From Enterococcus avium ATCC 14025 (GTDB taxonomy: Bacteria; Bacillota; Bacilli; Lactobacillales; Enterococcaceae): a DNA stretch of 36,246 nucleotides. The notes under the pieces are model-generated. The model searched no databases and was not told the DNA's origin. It worked only from the letters and a program-made list of their open reading frames with translations. Where the stretch lies: contig NZ_KE136368.1 of assembly GCF_000406965.1 (NCBI RefSeq), positions 183,746 through 219,991 of the forward strand, written 5' to 3'. Within the stretch, counting starts at the first letter, position 1; each line of letters opens with the position of its first letter. A program made the position numbers and the translations under genes. Positions 25,496 through 33,188 of the stretch are shown here, in pieces.

Positions 25496-25534
25496 CAGTG
25501 ATTTAATGAAAACAACACGATTTGACTTAGAGCC

Positions 25535-25542
25535 CTTTATTT
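25535..25542. repeat. 8-bp target duplication CTTTATTT (right copy)
   Basis: This is the partner of 24003-24010. It contains the stop codon (TTA on the plus strand at 25537-25539) of the small minus-strand frame to its right, so the insertion landed at the very end of that gene. Confidence 0.92.
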
Positions 25543-25715
25543 TAGACTAATAGTAATATCATATTCTTTTTTGTTATTCCGGTAATCGTTTGATGCTGGA
25601 TTATTGGCACACCATTTCAAACGAATTTCACTAACTTCTTTAATCTCTTGCATTTCGGGAATAACAAAATAAATTGATCCTTTTTTTTCACATTACTTAG
25701 AATATCACCGCTCAT
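25537..25715 (-). pseudogene. Small gene with a frameshift in an A8 run
   Basis: A GGAGG site precedes an ATG at 25715, and the frame MSGDILSNVKKK runs into eight A. Continuing in frame soon gives a stop, but adding one A restores a continuous frame that reads SIYFVIPEMQEIKEV and ends ITISLK at 25537, 59 residues in total. The product would be a small beta-rich cytoplasmic protein of no known family. The change may be a real null allele, phase variation or a sequencing error. Confidence 0.45.
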
Positions 25716-25869
25716 ACTACCTCCAAGAAGTAGCTCTGCCGTAACTTGTCATAGTCAAACCACAAATCATCCACAAAATATTTGTAAATCAATGTATAGC
25801 ATAAACCGCTGTGTTAAGCCATTTTGTATAAAATCGTTCTTTGATGTATACTGAAAACAGTTAAAAATA
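25716..25869. other. Gene-free flank between the small frameshifted gene and the tRNA fragment
   Basis: No reading frame with a ribosome site is seen. It is AT-rich and should contain the promoter of the minus-strand small gene. Confidence 0.4.
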
Positions 25870-25910
25870 CGCGCCCTGAGGGAATCGAACCCCCGTCTCA
25901 AGAACCGGAA
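25870..25910 (-). other. tRNA 3' fragment (probably tRNA-Arg CCG), attachment site
   Basis: Read on the minus strand, this holds the 3' half of a tRNA. There is an anticodon loop with CCG (25908-25906), the 3' anticodon strand, a four-base variable loop, a T-arm (GGGGG, TTCGATT, CCCTC), the acceptor strand AGGGCGC and discriminator G. The 5' half is missing and homology stops in the anticodon loop, where tRNA-type integrases recombine. The orientation places the integrated element to the right, with the intact tRNA gene expected at its far end. Identity as Arg is inferred from anticodon and discriminator. Confidence 0.65.
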
Positions 25911-26290
25911 AAATAGGAAATAATTTCAAAAAGGTTTAAATTGCTTTAATAGCAACACTTTTCTTACTACTTCGTTTTACCTGATTTCACTCAATTTGAA
26001 TAGGTTTTAAACGAATGGTGGGGATTGAACTAAAAAATGCGAGTCAAAGTTGATTTACTATTTAATTAGAGTAGGTTATTTTAAAACCTTACTGTTATAT
26101 GCTGAGTAACACTGTTTTAAAAACCTCGCTCATTTTATTTCTAAGCGCCTTTAACAACTATATAGCATTTTTTACCTTTATTGTGAATAAAAAGAGCTTA
26201 AATCGTCAAATGAAGCTATTAAAATTAAATATGATTATAACAGATCAAAGTCATTCAAAGAGAATGGCTTTTTTGTTATGGGCCTAGATG
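25911..26290. other. Left end of the ICE, gene-free
   Basis: About 380 AT-rich bases lie between the attachment site and the IS200-type element. No supported gene was found; a 62-codon frame at 26099-26287 has no ribosome site. A Rho-independent terminator lies at 26249-26274. Confidence 0.5.
26249..26274 (+). terminator. Terminator in the ICE left end
   Basis: AGTCATTC (26249-26256) pairs with GAATGGCT (26262-26269) with one G-U pair, followed by TTTTT. It may insulate the conjugation genes from transcription entering through the left end. Confidence 0.65.
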
Positions 26291-26363
26291 CCCAGTTTCG
26301 GACGAACTTTGTCCGAAACAAATAAACTACCCGCTATGCGGGTAGAGATAAGTGGTTTTACCA

Positions 26364-26428
26364 CCAAAAATACCATTCCTTTACAATAAGAGTGTTCAGG
26401 CTCAAAAAGAAAGGAATGGTATTTTTGG
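26364..26428 (+). promoter_or_regulatory. 19-bp fold-back over the tnpA ribosome site and start
   Basis: Bases 26364-26382 are perfectly complementary to 26410-26428, with a 27-base loop. The second arm holds the AAAGGA ribosome site and the TTG start codon. A transcript carrying both arms would be untranslatable. IS200 is known to use such a hairpin, together with an antisense RNA, to keep transposase very low. Confidence 0.75.
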
Positions 26429-26898
26429 CAAACAAAGCAAATAGCTTAGCGCATACAAAATGGATGTGTAAGTATCACATTGTTTTCACTCCAAAGTTTA
26501 GACGAAAAGTTATCTACAATCAAGTGAGAAAAGACTTGATAGAAATCTTTCAGCGGTTGTGTAAATACGAAAAAATAGAAATCATAGAAGGACATATGAT
26601 GCCCGATCATGTTCATCTGTTGGTAAGCATCCCACCCAAAATCAGCGTATCAAGTTTCATGGGTTATTTGAAAGGAAAAAGTGCCTTGATGATCTTCGAG
26701 AAACATGCAAATTTGAGATATAAATATGGAAATCGAAAATTTTGGGCAGAAGGTTATTATGTAAGTACGGTGGGATTGAATGAAAAAACAATCGCAAAGT
26801 ATATTCGAGAGCAGGAGCAACACGACCAAGCAGTTGATAAATTAAGCGTAAGAGAATATGAAGATCCGTTTTCAGATAGGAAGTATCGAAAAAAATAA
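26425..26898 (+). CDS. tnpA: IS200/IS605-family Y1 transposase TnpA
   Basis: This 157-residue HUH enzyme cuts and joins single-stranded DNA. The metal-binding HUH motif is H62-V-H64 in DHVHLLVSIPP, and the nucleophile is Tyr126 in IAKYIREQEQ. The TTG at 26425 (MANKANSLAHTKW) matches the usual N-terminus and has AAAGGA ten bases upstream; an ATG at 26416 lies too close to that site. The frame is intact. Confidence 0.9.
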   Translation: MANKANSLAHTKWMCKYHIVFTPKFRRKVIYNQVRKDLIEIFQRLCKYEKIEIIEGHMMPDHVHLLVSIPPKISVSSFMGYLKGKSALMIFEKHANLRYKYGNRKFWAEGYYVSTVGLNEKTIAKYIREQEQHDQAVDKLSVREYEDPFSDRKYRKK

Positions 26899-27074
26899 AC
26901 CAGTTTAACTGGTCGTGAAAGTGACAAAGACACTGAGCCTGAACAAGGTGAAGGGTAACGTCTTGAGGCGTAGTCATAGCAACAAGGGGTTTCACCCGCA
27001 GAGCAAACCACCCGTTTTCACGGGTGGTCATGATTTTTCCTACTAAATTAAAAAAATGGAAAGAAGGAAACAAA

Positions 27075-27425
27075 TTGAAACTAACAAAGCTAAAAGTAAA
27101 AAAAGAATGGGTCGGAAGAGTCTTCATTCTAGGTACACAATTTAAAGAAGCTCCAAAAGAAGTGAATGGTGTTCTTGGTAGTTATGTAAAATTCTATGGG
27201 GATTCTGAAAAACATGGGGCTTTACCTATCGTGATCGATAAAAGTGCTGCGGTGTTGCCGGAAGGCGAAATTGAGGTTGATTTTGATGAAGCCTATTTGG
27301 TTCCCGATAAAGTTCGAATTTCAAGTCGGGAAACGAATGATGATGGGCGAATGATCAACTCGGTAAATGGCTATTTAGATTTCTCTCTTTATTTATCTAA
27401 TGCAATAGTAAAGGAAGGTGTGTAA
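27075..27425 (+). CDS. DUF961 protein, Tn916 Orf23-like
   Basis: This 116-residue protein belongs to DUF961 (YdcP family). In Tn916-type elements two such genes open the conjugation operon; a member in ICEBs1 (HelP) is a helicase processivity factor. It starts at a TTG with GAAGGAAA upstream, giving MKLTKLKVKKEWVG. The IS200-type element lies less than 60 bases upstream and may have removed its natural promoter. It is separated by two bases from the next DUF961 gene. Confidence 0.82.
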   Translation: MKLTKLKVKKEWVGRVFILGTQFKEAPKEVNGVLGSYVKFYGDSEKHGALPIVIDKSAAVLPEGEIEVDFDEAYLVPDKVRISSRETNDDGRMINSVNGYLDFSLYLSNAIVKEGV

Positions 27426-27427
27426 CT

Positions 27428-27838
27428 ATGGTTTTAAAATTTAAGGACAATAACAACATTACAGACGCTTTAGATGTTTCTAGTTTAGGAGCCATTCGCT
27501 TTAGTTCGCTGGAAGACCCAGTGCTTGGTTTTGATGATGAAACAAGACAAAGTACAGGTGAGATCACGAAAAAGAGAGCAGAACTAGTCTTTGGCGATAA
27601 AAAGAAAATATCAAGTCGAGTCACATTCCCACCAACTGCTGAAATCGAAATGTTTAAATGGCGTGAAGCGGTTGAATTAGTAAATCCAGAGTTCCATTTG
27701 ACGTACATTGCGGCACAAGATGGGAACCGAGAATATTTTGAGTTAGATATTTATGCTGAGGGTTTGAAGAAAGCAACAGCTCAAAAAGCGGCCGCAATTT
27801 CCACTCAATCCGGCGAAAGTGATAAGAATAAAAAATAA
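27428..27838 (+). CDS. DUF961 protein, Tn916 Orf22-like
   Basis: This 136-residue second DUF961 member is distantly related to the gene just upstream and has AAGGAAGG before the ATG. Both are expected to work in processing or replication of the excised element. The C-terminus is rich in Ala, Gln, Ser and Lys and probably disordered. Its place directly before the coupling ATPase gene matches orf22-orf21 of Tn916. Confidence 0.82.
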   Translation: MVLKFKDNNNITDALDVSSLGAIRFSSLEDPVLGFDDETRQSTGEITKKRAELVFGDKKKISSRVTFPPTAEIEMFKWREAVELVNPEFHLTYIAAQDGNREYFELDIYAEGLKKATAQKAAAISTQSGESDKNKK

Positions 27839-27887
27839 GCAAAAGTCTGCCATTACTTCTAAAGATTAGGAAAGGAAAGGTGAAGAT

Positions 27888-29069
27888 GTGAGAGGTCTAT
27901 TCTCCTATAAAGGAAAGAGAATTCAATTGTATTATCGGTATCTAAATGTTTGGTACACGTTTTTCTTTTCGATCCCGACTTTAATTTTAGCAGTTTGGCT
28001 ATGTTGGAGAAATTGGACAAACATTGTTTCGATGATCGATGGAAATCAAAAGGCTCTACCACAAATAATCATGTTAGGAATACTCGTGTCAGGGCTAGTA
28101 TTTCTAACAATTGCAGCTTCTCTATTTTGTATGAAGCGATCTAAAGAAAGCGGTGGCTACTTTAGCAGACTTCAACGATGTCAATGGTTACTGAAATACT
28201 TGATTGAAAACAATTTGGTGGATACTAAAAAGATAAAAACTGAGACTGGTTCAAAAGAGCTGATCCAATTACCGAAGGTGTACTATCGAAAAAAGGATTC
28301 CTTGGATTGTTTTACCTTTGAACTTGGAGGAAAAAGCCATAAAGAATTTCTGATGATGGGTTCAGTATTGGAGGAACTATTTCTTGGTGATTTAGTTGAG
28401 ATTGATCGTAAACCGATGCTAGTCACCTATAAATTGTTGCTGGATACCATTGAGCGTCGCTTATCTATTCGAGAGGTTAAGGCGGAGAATGGTTCGATTG
28501 AAATCATGGAAGGTGTCTCTTGGGAGTATGACAAGATGCCGAATATGCTTATAAGTGGAGGTATCGGAGGTGGGAAGACCTATTTCATTTATACGCTGAT
28601 CAAGGTGTTTATGGAAATCGGTACGGTGAAAATTGCTGATCCAAAGAAATCAGATTTAGGAGTTCTAGCGGATTTGCCTGCGTTCAAGGGACATGTTGTG
28701 ATGGAAAAAGAAGAAATTTTTCGCTTGCTGGAAGACAGCTTTGAAATGATGATCAAGCGCTACAAATACATGCGAGAACACGAAAATTATACAATGGGAA
28801 AAAATTATGCTTTCTATGACATGCCACCTTACGTTGTGATCATTGATGAATGGGCCGCATTTTTTAGTACTTTGGACTATAAAGAAACAGATCGTGTATT
28901 AAAAGTATTGATGCCGTTAATTCTTCAAGGTCGCCAAGCTGGAGTGTATATGATCATTGCCTTGCAACGGCCGGATGCACAAAGCTTGCCGAACGGTATT
29001 CGTGACAATCTACTCGCAAAAGTTTCATTGGGAAGACTATCTGAGCTTGGATATAAAATGACCTATGGG
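27888..29069 (+). pseudogene. tcpA: TcpA/FtsK coupling ATPase, exon 1 (Tn916 Orf21-like)
   Basis: This is the first 394 codons of the conjugation coupling protein. There are two membrane segments (about 20-42 and 58-80). The FtsK-type ATPase follows with Walker A GGIGGGKT at 224-231, Walker B VVIIDE (D320-E321) and the sensor-like ALQRPDAQSLP. The start is a GTG with AAAGGTGA upstream. The frame is cut by a group II intron after ACC TAT GGG; unspliced reading adds 11 foreign residues and stops at 29105. The protein needs splicing to gain its last 105 residues. Confidence 0.85.
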
Positions 29070-29105
29070 GTGCGCCCATACGGGCCTGTAATGATTGTGT
29101 GTTAA

Positions 29106-29680
29106 CAACACACTAGAGAATAAGATACGAATTTTTACTGTATTAACAACCAACTTATCTGCAGAGGAAACCGAGCAGGGAGTGTAGCATGTTGGTAAAG
29201 CCGCAAGTTGGAAAACTATCTATCCACTACTGAGCTGGCAAGTTAAAAAATAAAAATAAGGATGAAAGCTATACTGCTTGAATGGTGGTCTGTCTGAGTC
29301 AGTCATCCCTACAACGAAAAGATAGTTAGATACGTTGTATGTTGTTAGATGTTATAGGTATCGTCCGAAGTCTGTAACATACGTATCTCTAACAACGAGA
29401 ACTTCTATAAAGAAGAATACAGATGAAACCCACATCCGAAATTTTAGGTAGTTATTATTACAGGTGCTAAACGGGGATTGCCTAAGTTGGAATGCTCGTG
29501 AGAGCTATGTGCAACGCCAGGTCATGGTGATAAAGCTCAAGAGAAATCAAGAGCGATGGCACTGAATATTCAATAAGGTAACGGAGATTTCGTAGTAGTC
29601 TGAGCTAGGGAAAGCCTAGTACATGGCGAAGGAAATCAGCTTGTTTCGTTTAAATAATTAAGGAAGGAGCGTGAGGCTTC
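29106..29680 (+). ncRNA. Group II intron domains I-IV upstream of the reading frame
   Basis: This 575-base stretch has no gene and is the folded ribozyme part. UUAUAGGU at 29352-29359 can pair with ACCUAUGG at 29061-29068 of the exon (two G-U pairs), so it is a candidate EBS1. The pairing stops one base short of the predicted splice site, which leaves some doubt. Confidence 0.6.
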
Positions 29681-30880
29681 ATGAGAAATCCAGAAGTTAT
29701 TCTAAACAATCTAGCAAAGAAAACAAAGCAAAAAGACTATAAGTTTGAAAGAATCTATAGAAATCTATACAATCCAGAATTCTATATTATGGCTTATGGG
29801 AATATCGCTTCAAAAAGTGGCAACTTAACACCTGGTGTTTCTAACGAAACAATTGATGGCTTCAATCTGACAAAAATAGAAAAATTAATTGAATCGCTAA
29901 GATCAGAAAGCTATCAACCTAAACCAGTGAAACGTGTTTACATTCCAAAAAAGAATGGAAAGAAACGACCACTAGGTATCCCTACTTTTATAGACAAACT
30001 TCTTCAAGAAGTTATTCGCATGGTTTTGGAAGCCATTTATGAAGGAGAATTTAGTTCTTCCTCACATGGTTTTCGACCTAATAGAAGTTGCCATACTGCA
30101 CTTGGAGACATATCCAATACATTTAACGGAAGTAAGTGGTTTATTGAGGGCGATATCTCGTCCTTCTTTGACAACATTGATCATCATATTCTCATTCAGC
30201 TATTGAGCAAAAAGATTAATGATGATCGATTTTTACGTCTAATATGGAAGTTTTTGCGTGTAGGCTATTTAGAAAATTGGAAATTCAATAAAACTTATAG
30301 TGGAACACCGCAAGGTGGAATTATTTCACCAATTCTATCAAATATTTACTTGAATGAACTAGATAAGTATATGGAAGAATATAAAGCATCATTTGAACTA
30401 GGTAAAAAACGGAGAAAAGATGAAAATTACAAACGTCTTGAATCGAAGATGTATTGGCTAAGGAAAAAACTAAAAAATGAGCAACTAACAAACACAGATA
30501 AACAAGTAATCACAGATCAGTTAAAGGCTATGCATACTCAATTAATACAACTACCTTATTCAGACAGTTTTGATGAAAATTATCGAAGAATCAAATATAT
30601 ACGCTATGCCGATGATTTTATCATTGGTCTGATAGGTTCAAAAAAAGATGCAGAAACCATCAAAAGTGATATACAACAATTCTTAAAAGAAAAATTGAAA
30701 ATAGAACTTTCAATGGAAAAAACATTGATTACTCATTCTGGAAAGTTTGCAAAATTTTTAGGTTATCACGTAGTCGTAACTAGAGATAAAGCAGTCAAGA
30801 GAGATAAAAACGGTATAAAGAAACGTTATTACTCCTACAAATGTAAACTCTATATCCCTAAAGAAACATGGATTAACAAG
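29681..30880 (+). pseudogene. Group II intron reverse transcriptase/maturase, N-terminal part
   Basis: The first 400 codons of the intron protein contain the RT domain with QEVIRMVLEAIYE, FIEGDISSFFDNI, GTPQGGIISPILSN and the active site YADD at 309-312. GGAAGGAG precedes the ATG. After WINK the frame enters an IS3-type insertion and stops three codons later. The maturase (X) and HNH parts are on the other side. RT alone without the X domain would not be expected to support splicing. Confidence 0.88.
30878..30880. repeat. 3-bp target duplication AAG (left)
   Basis: AAG here and at 32128-32130 flank the IS3 element. Removing the element and one copy restores the frame as WINK-LKELG in the intron protein. 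Confidence 0.8.
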
Positions 30881-30958
30881 TGGTGTTAGTATCAAATCTT
30901 AGACAACTTTTCGTGGAGACAGAAATAAATTAAACTTATCTACGAGAGGATGAATTTT

Positions 30959-31213
30959 ATGAACCGATACGAAGAAAATTTCAAATAGATGATTGTTGAT
31001 CTGAATCAAACTGGACGTTCTGTTCGAGGGCTAGCGAAAGAATATGGCTTATCTGAAGCAACGATTTACAAATGGAAGAATTTATATTTACCTAATCAGT
31101 CCACAGGACTGACTGGAAAAGAAGTGGCTGAATTGAGAAAAGAAAATGCTCGTTTAAAAGAGGAACTTGAAATCTTAAAAAAAGCCGCAGCCATATTCTC
31201 TCGAAAGACCTAA
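30959..31213 (+). pseudogene. IS3-family OrfA with an early amber codon
   Basis: OrfA is the HTH DNA-binding part of the transposase. The ATG at 30959 has GAGAGG upstream, but the tenth codon is TAG (30986-30988), followed at once by an ATG. Translation from that ATG gives 74 residues with the HTH (SVRGLAKEYGLSEATIYKW) and leucine-zipper region, but lacks the first ten. A slippery A AAA AAA at 31177-31183 near the end is the expected -1 frameshift site into orfB. Confidence 0.75.
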
Positions 31214-32085
31214 ATTCGCTTGTTCAATTTATAGAAAAATGGTGTAAGGATTACACTGTTTCTTTGTTGTGTCGGTTATTAGAAATTCCCAGAAGTGTCT
31301 ATTATTTCTATAAAAATAAACCTTTAACTGCTACGCAAATAAAAAATAATTTCTTGAAACGGAAAATTACTGATATCTTTTTTGAAAACAAACAGCGATA
31401 TGGTGCGACAAAAATCTATCATGTATTGCTCAAAGAAAACATTTCAGTTTCACTTAGACACGTACAAAAACTAATGCGACAACTGAGTTTACGTTCTATT
31501 ACTATTAGAAAATACAAACCACAAAGTAATAAACAAGCAGTGGTATCCAGAGTAAATATCTTAAACCAAGATTTTTCTACTAAAACGATTTGTGAAAAAT
31601 GGGTGGCTGATATCACTTACATTCCTACCAAGAAAAATAGTTGGTGCTACTTGTCTTCAATCATGGATTTACATACTAAAAAAATTATTAGCTATACATT
31701 TTCAAAACGAATGACTGTAGATTGTGTGATCCAAACATTGAATAAAGCAAAAAAGCATTATCCCATTCCAGAAGGAATGATTCTACACACTGATTTAGGC
31801 AGCCAATATACAGCAATTGACGTGGAAAACTGGCTTAAATCCAACAAAATAAGACATTCCTATAGCCGAAAAGGAACGCCTTATGATAATGCGGGAATCG
31901 AATCTTTCCATGCCTCATTGAAAAAAGAAGAAGTATATACGACTACTTACTCAGATTTTGAAGAAGCAAATCGGTCGTTATTTAGCTACATTGAAGGATT
32001 CTATAATCGAAATCGAATCCATAGTTCGATTGGTTATCTAACTCCACAGGAGTTTGAAGATCTGTCAAGAGAGGAAATGGCATAG
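31177..32085 (+). CDS. IS3-family OrfB, DDE transposase (via -1 frameshift)
   Basis: The catalytic half of the transposase is read in the -1 frame from the slippery site. An N-terminal HTH_21 region precedes the rve integrase core, whose acids are in WVADITYI, LHTDLGSQY and IESFHASLKKE. The frame is open from the slippery site to 32085. A stand-alone start near 31264 (TTG) has no convincing ribosome site, which favours the OrfAB fusion. Given the amber codon in orfA, full-length OrfAB may not be made. Confidence 0.85.
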   Translation, partial: KKSRSHILSKDLNSLVQFIEKWCKDYTVSLLCRLLEIPRSVYYFYKNKPLTATQIKNNFLKRKITDIFFENKQRYGATKIYHVLLKENISVSLRHVQKLMRQLSLRSITIRKYKPQSNKQAVVSRVNILNQDFSTKTICEKWVADITYIPTKKNSWCYLSSIMDLHTKKIISYTFSKRMTVDCVIQTLNKAKKHYPIPEGMILHTDLGSQYTAIDVENWLKSNKIRHSYSRKGTPYDNAGIESFHASLKKEEVYTTTYSDFEEANRSLFSYIEGFYNRNRIHSSIGYLTPQEFEDLSREEMA

Positions 32086-32127
32086 CCGTCTCTACTAAAA
32101 TTTGTCCAAGATATTGACTCAAATCCA

Positions 32128-32130
32128 AAG
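32128..32130. repeat. 3-bp target duplication AAG (right)
   Basis: This is the partner of 30878-30880. Confidence 0.8.
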
Positions 32131-32739
32131 TTAAAAGAATTGGGGACAGTTACAATACGGCAAGATGGGTCATGGATGCCAAGGCATCGAACAGCGCTCA
32201 TCTATTTAAGTGATATTGAAATTTTAAGTACTTACAATGCGGAAATCCGTGGGATTTACAACTATTTTTGTCTAGCTAGTAATACAAATGTGCTGAATTC
32301 GTTCATGTACGTAATGCGCTACAGCTTATTTAAAACATTAGCTGCAAAGTATCAATCGTCTATCGCTAAAATTCTTAGAAAATATAAGCAAAATGGCGAG
32401 TTCGTAATTCCCTATGAAACGAAACATGGAACAAACTATCGTTTGTTATATAATGAAGGACTTCCCCAAAAGAAATTAACGAATAAATCTTCAAAAATCG
32501 ATAGCCTTCCGGATACGATTATTTACAAGGCCCGAACAGAATTGACACAACGACTTTTAGCTAATAAATGCGAGTGGTGTGGAAATGGTAAAGGTCGGAT
32601 GGAAGTCCATCATGTGAAGAAGGTAAAAAATCTAAAAGGGAAAAGACAATGGGAACAAGTAATGATAGCTAGAAGAAGAAAAACATTGGTGCTTTGCCAT
32701 GAATGTCACGTGAAATTACACGCTGGCAAGCTAGACTAA
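32131..32739 (+). pseudogene. Group II intron maturase/HNH endonuclease, C-terminal part
   Basis: These 202 codons complete the intron protein: the maturase (X) domain with ILSTYNAEIRGIYNYF, then an HNH-type endonuclease with CEWCG, MEVHHVKKVKNLKG and LCHECHVKLH. Joined to the N-terminal part it gives 602 residues, a normal length. It has no start signal of its own. The two halves are otherwise undamaged, so the IS3 insertion seems recent. Confidence 0.88.
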
Positions 32740-32748
32740 ACAAGTGGA

Positions 32749-32782
32749 AAGCCGTATACATTGAGAGGTGTACGTACGGTTT
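32749..32782 (+). ncRNA. Group II intron domain V
   Basis: The 34-base hairpin AGCCGUAU ... ACGUACGGUU has a distal stem ACAUU with GGUGU closed by a GAGA loop. This is the most conserved part of group II introns and the catalytic centre. It is intact here. Confidence 0.9.
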
Positions 32783-32843
32783 GGAGGGGAGTATTTGGAG
32801 ACCTACTATAGAAATATAGCAAGGCGCTGGGTGCTTACCCTAC

Positions 32844-33161
32844 GACGACAACAAAAATAAAAGTTTTGTTAATAAGTCGGGAGTTGGCCGAGGATATTTA
32901 GATATTGGGAAAGGGATTCCTCAAGAGTTATACAGTCCCTTTGTTCCATCGGATTTTGATTTTTTAGAAGAGTTTGCCAAATTTGATCACATGATCGAAC
33001 TGGATTTTGAAGCCATTCGGATTACTGGAAAAGATCGAGAAATGATGGATGAATACCATAGTGTGAATGATGAAATGCAACTCAGAAAAATGGTTTCGGA
33101 AGAATACCAACGAAAACGGCAAGAGAAGTTGAATGAAGCAGGTGATATTACTATCGAGTAA
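32844..33161 (+). pseudogene. tcpA: TcpA/FtsK coupling ATPase, exon 2
   Basis: These 105 codons plus stop continue the coupling protein after the intron (DDNKNKSFVNKSGVGRGYLD). They finish the C-terminal part, which includes YSPFVPSDFDFLEEF as in Tn916 Orf21 proteins. There is no start codon or ribosome site of its own. The next gene begins 28 bases later. Confidence 0.85.
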
Positions 33162-33188
33162 TCTTTTAAGCGAGTGAGGTGATGACAT

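Larger units (their letters stand above)
24011..25534 (+). mobile_element. Complete ISL3-family insertion sequence, 1524 bp
   Basis: The ends are imperfect inverted repeats: GGTTCTATAATATTTGG on the left, and GGCTCTAAGTCAAATCG when the right end is read inward; both then continue GTGTTGTT. Perfect 8-bp duplications flank it. It contains one intact transposase gene. A subterminal hairpin (TTGGTGTT near 24024-24031 with AACACCAA near 24051-24058) lies at the left end and a terminator-like hairpin (25470-25495) follows the gene. The perfect duplication and open gene suggest recent arrival. Confidence 0.93.
26295..27030 (+). mobile_element. IS200-type insertion sequence (single tnpA)
   Basis: The element has one Y1 transposase gene, no tnpB, and hairpin ends instead of inverted repeats. 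The left hairpin is CTACCCGC-TAT-GCGGGTAG (26327-26345). The right hairpin is ACCACCCGT with ACGGGTGGT (27007-27028). Their related stems support a pair recognised by the same enzyme. Another hairpin at 26295-26319 may be part of the left end. Exact cleavage points are not fixed, since such elements make no target duplication. It separates the first ICE gene from its upstream DNA. Confidence 0.75.
30881..32127 (+). mobile_element. IS3-family insertion sequence, 1247 bp
   Basis: The element begins TGG and ends CCA, with imperfect inverted repeats (ATCTTAGACAA near the left end, TTGTCCAAGAT near the right). It makes a 3-bp AAG duplication, all typical of IS3. It contains orfA and orfB in a -1 frame relation. 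It interrupts the intron protein between the RT and maturase domains. Confidence 0.88.
29070..32843 (+). mobile_element. Group II intron in tcpA, carrying an IS3 insertion
   Basis: The 5' end GTGCGCC fits the GUGYG consensus and the 3' end is CCCTAC. Domain V is seen at 32749-32782 as a 34-base hairpin with the AGC triad, a GAGA tetraloop and the conserved internal bulge. The intron encodes a reverse transcriptase. Removing 29070-32843 joins two exons of 1182 and 318 bases in frame. Without the inner IS3 element it would be about 2.5 kb, the usual size. Confidence 0.9.

Noticed and set aside
26014-26036. Second tRNA-like 3' end (TTCAATCCCCACCA on the minus strand)
   Set aside because: Only the 3' T-arm half looks like tRNA; the 5' half of the stem does not pair, so it is probably chance or a very decayed remnant.
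26099-26287. 62-codon frame in the ICE left end
   Set aside because: It has no ribosome site or family and runs through a Rho-independent terminator.
26657-27127. Minus-strand frames opposite the IS200 tnpA
   Set aside because: They have no ribosome sites and overlap the conserved tnpA gene and its right-end hairpin.
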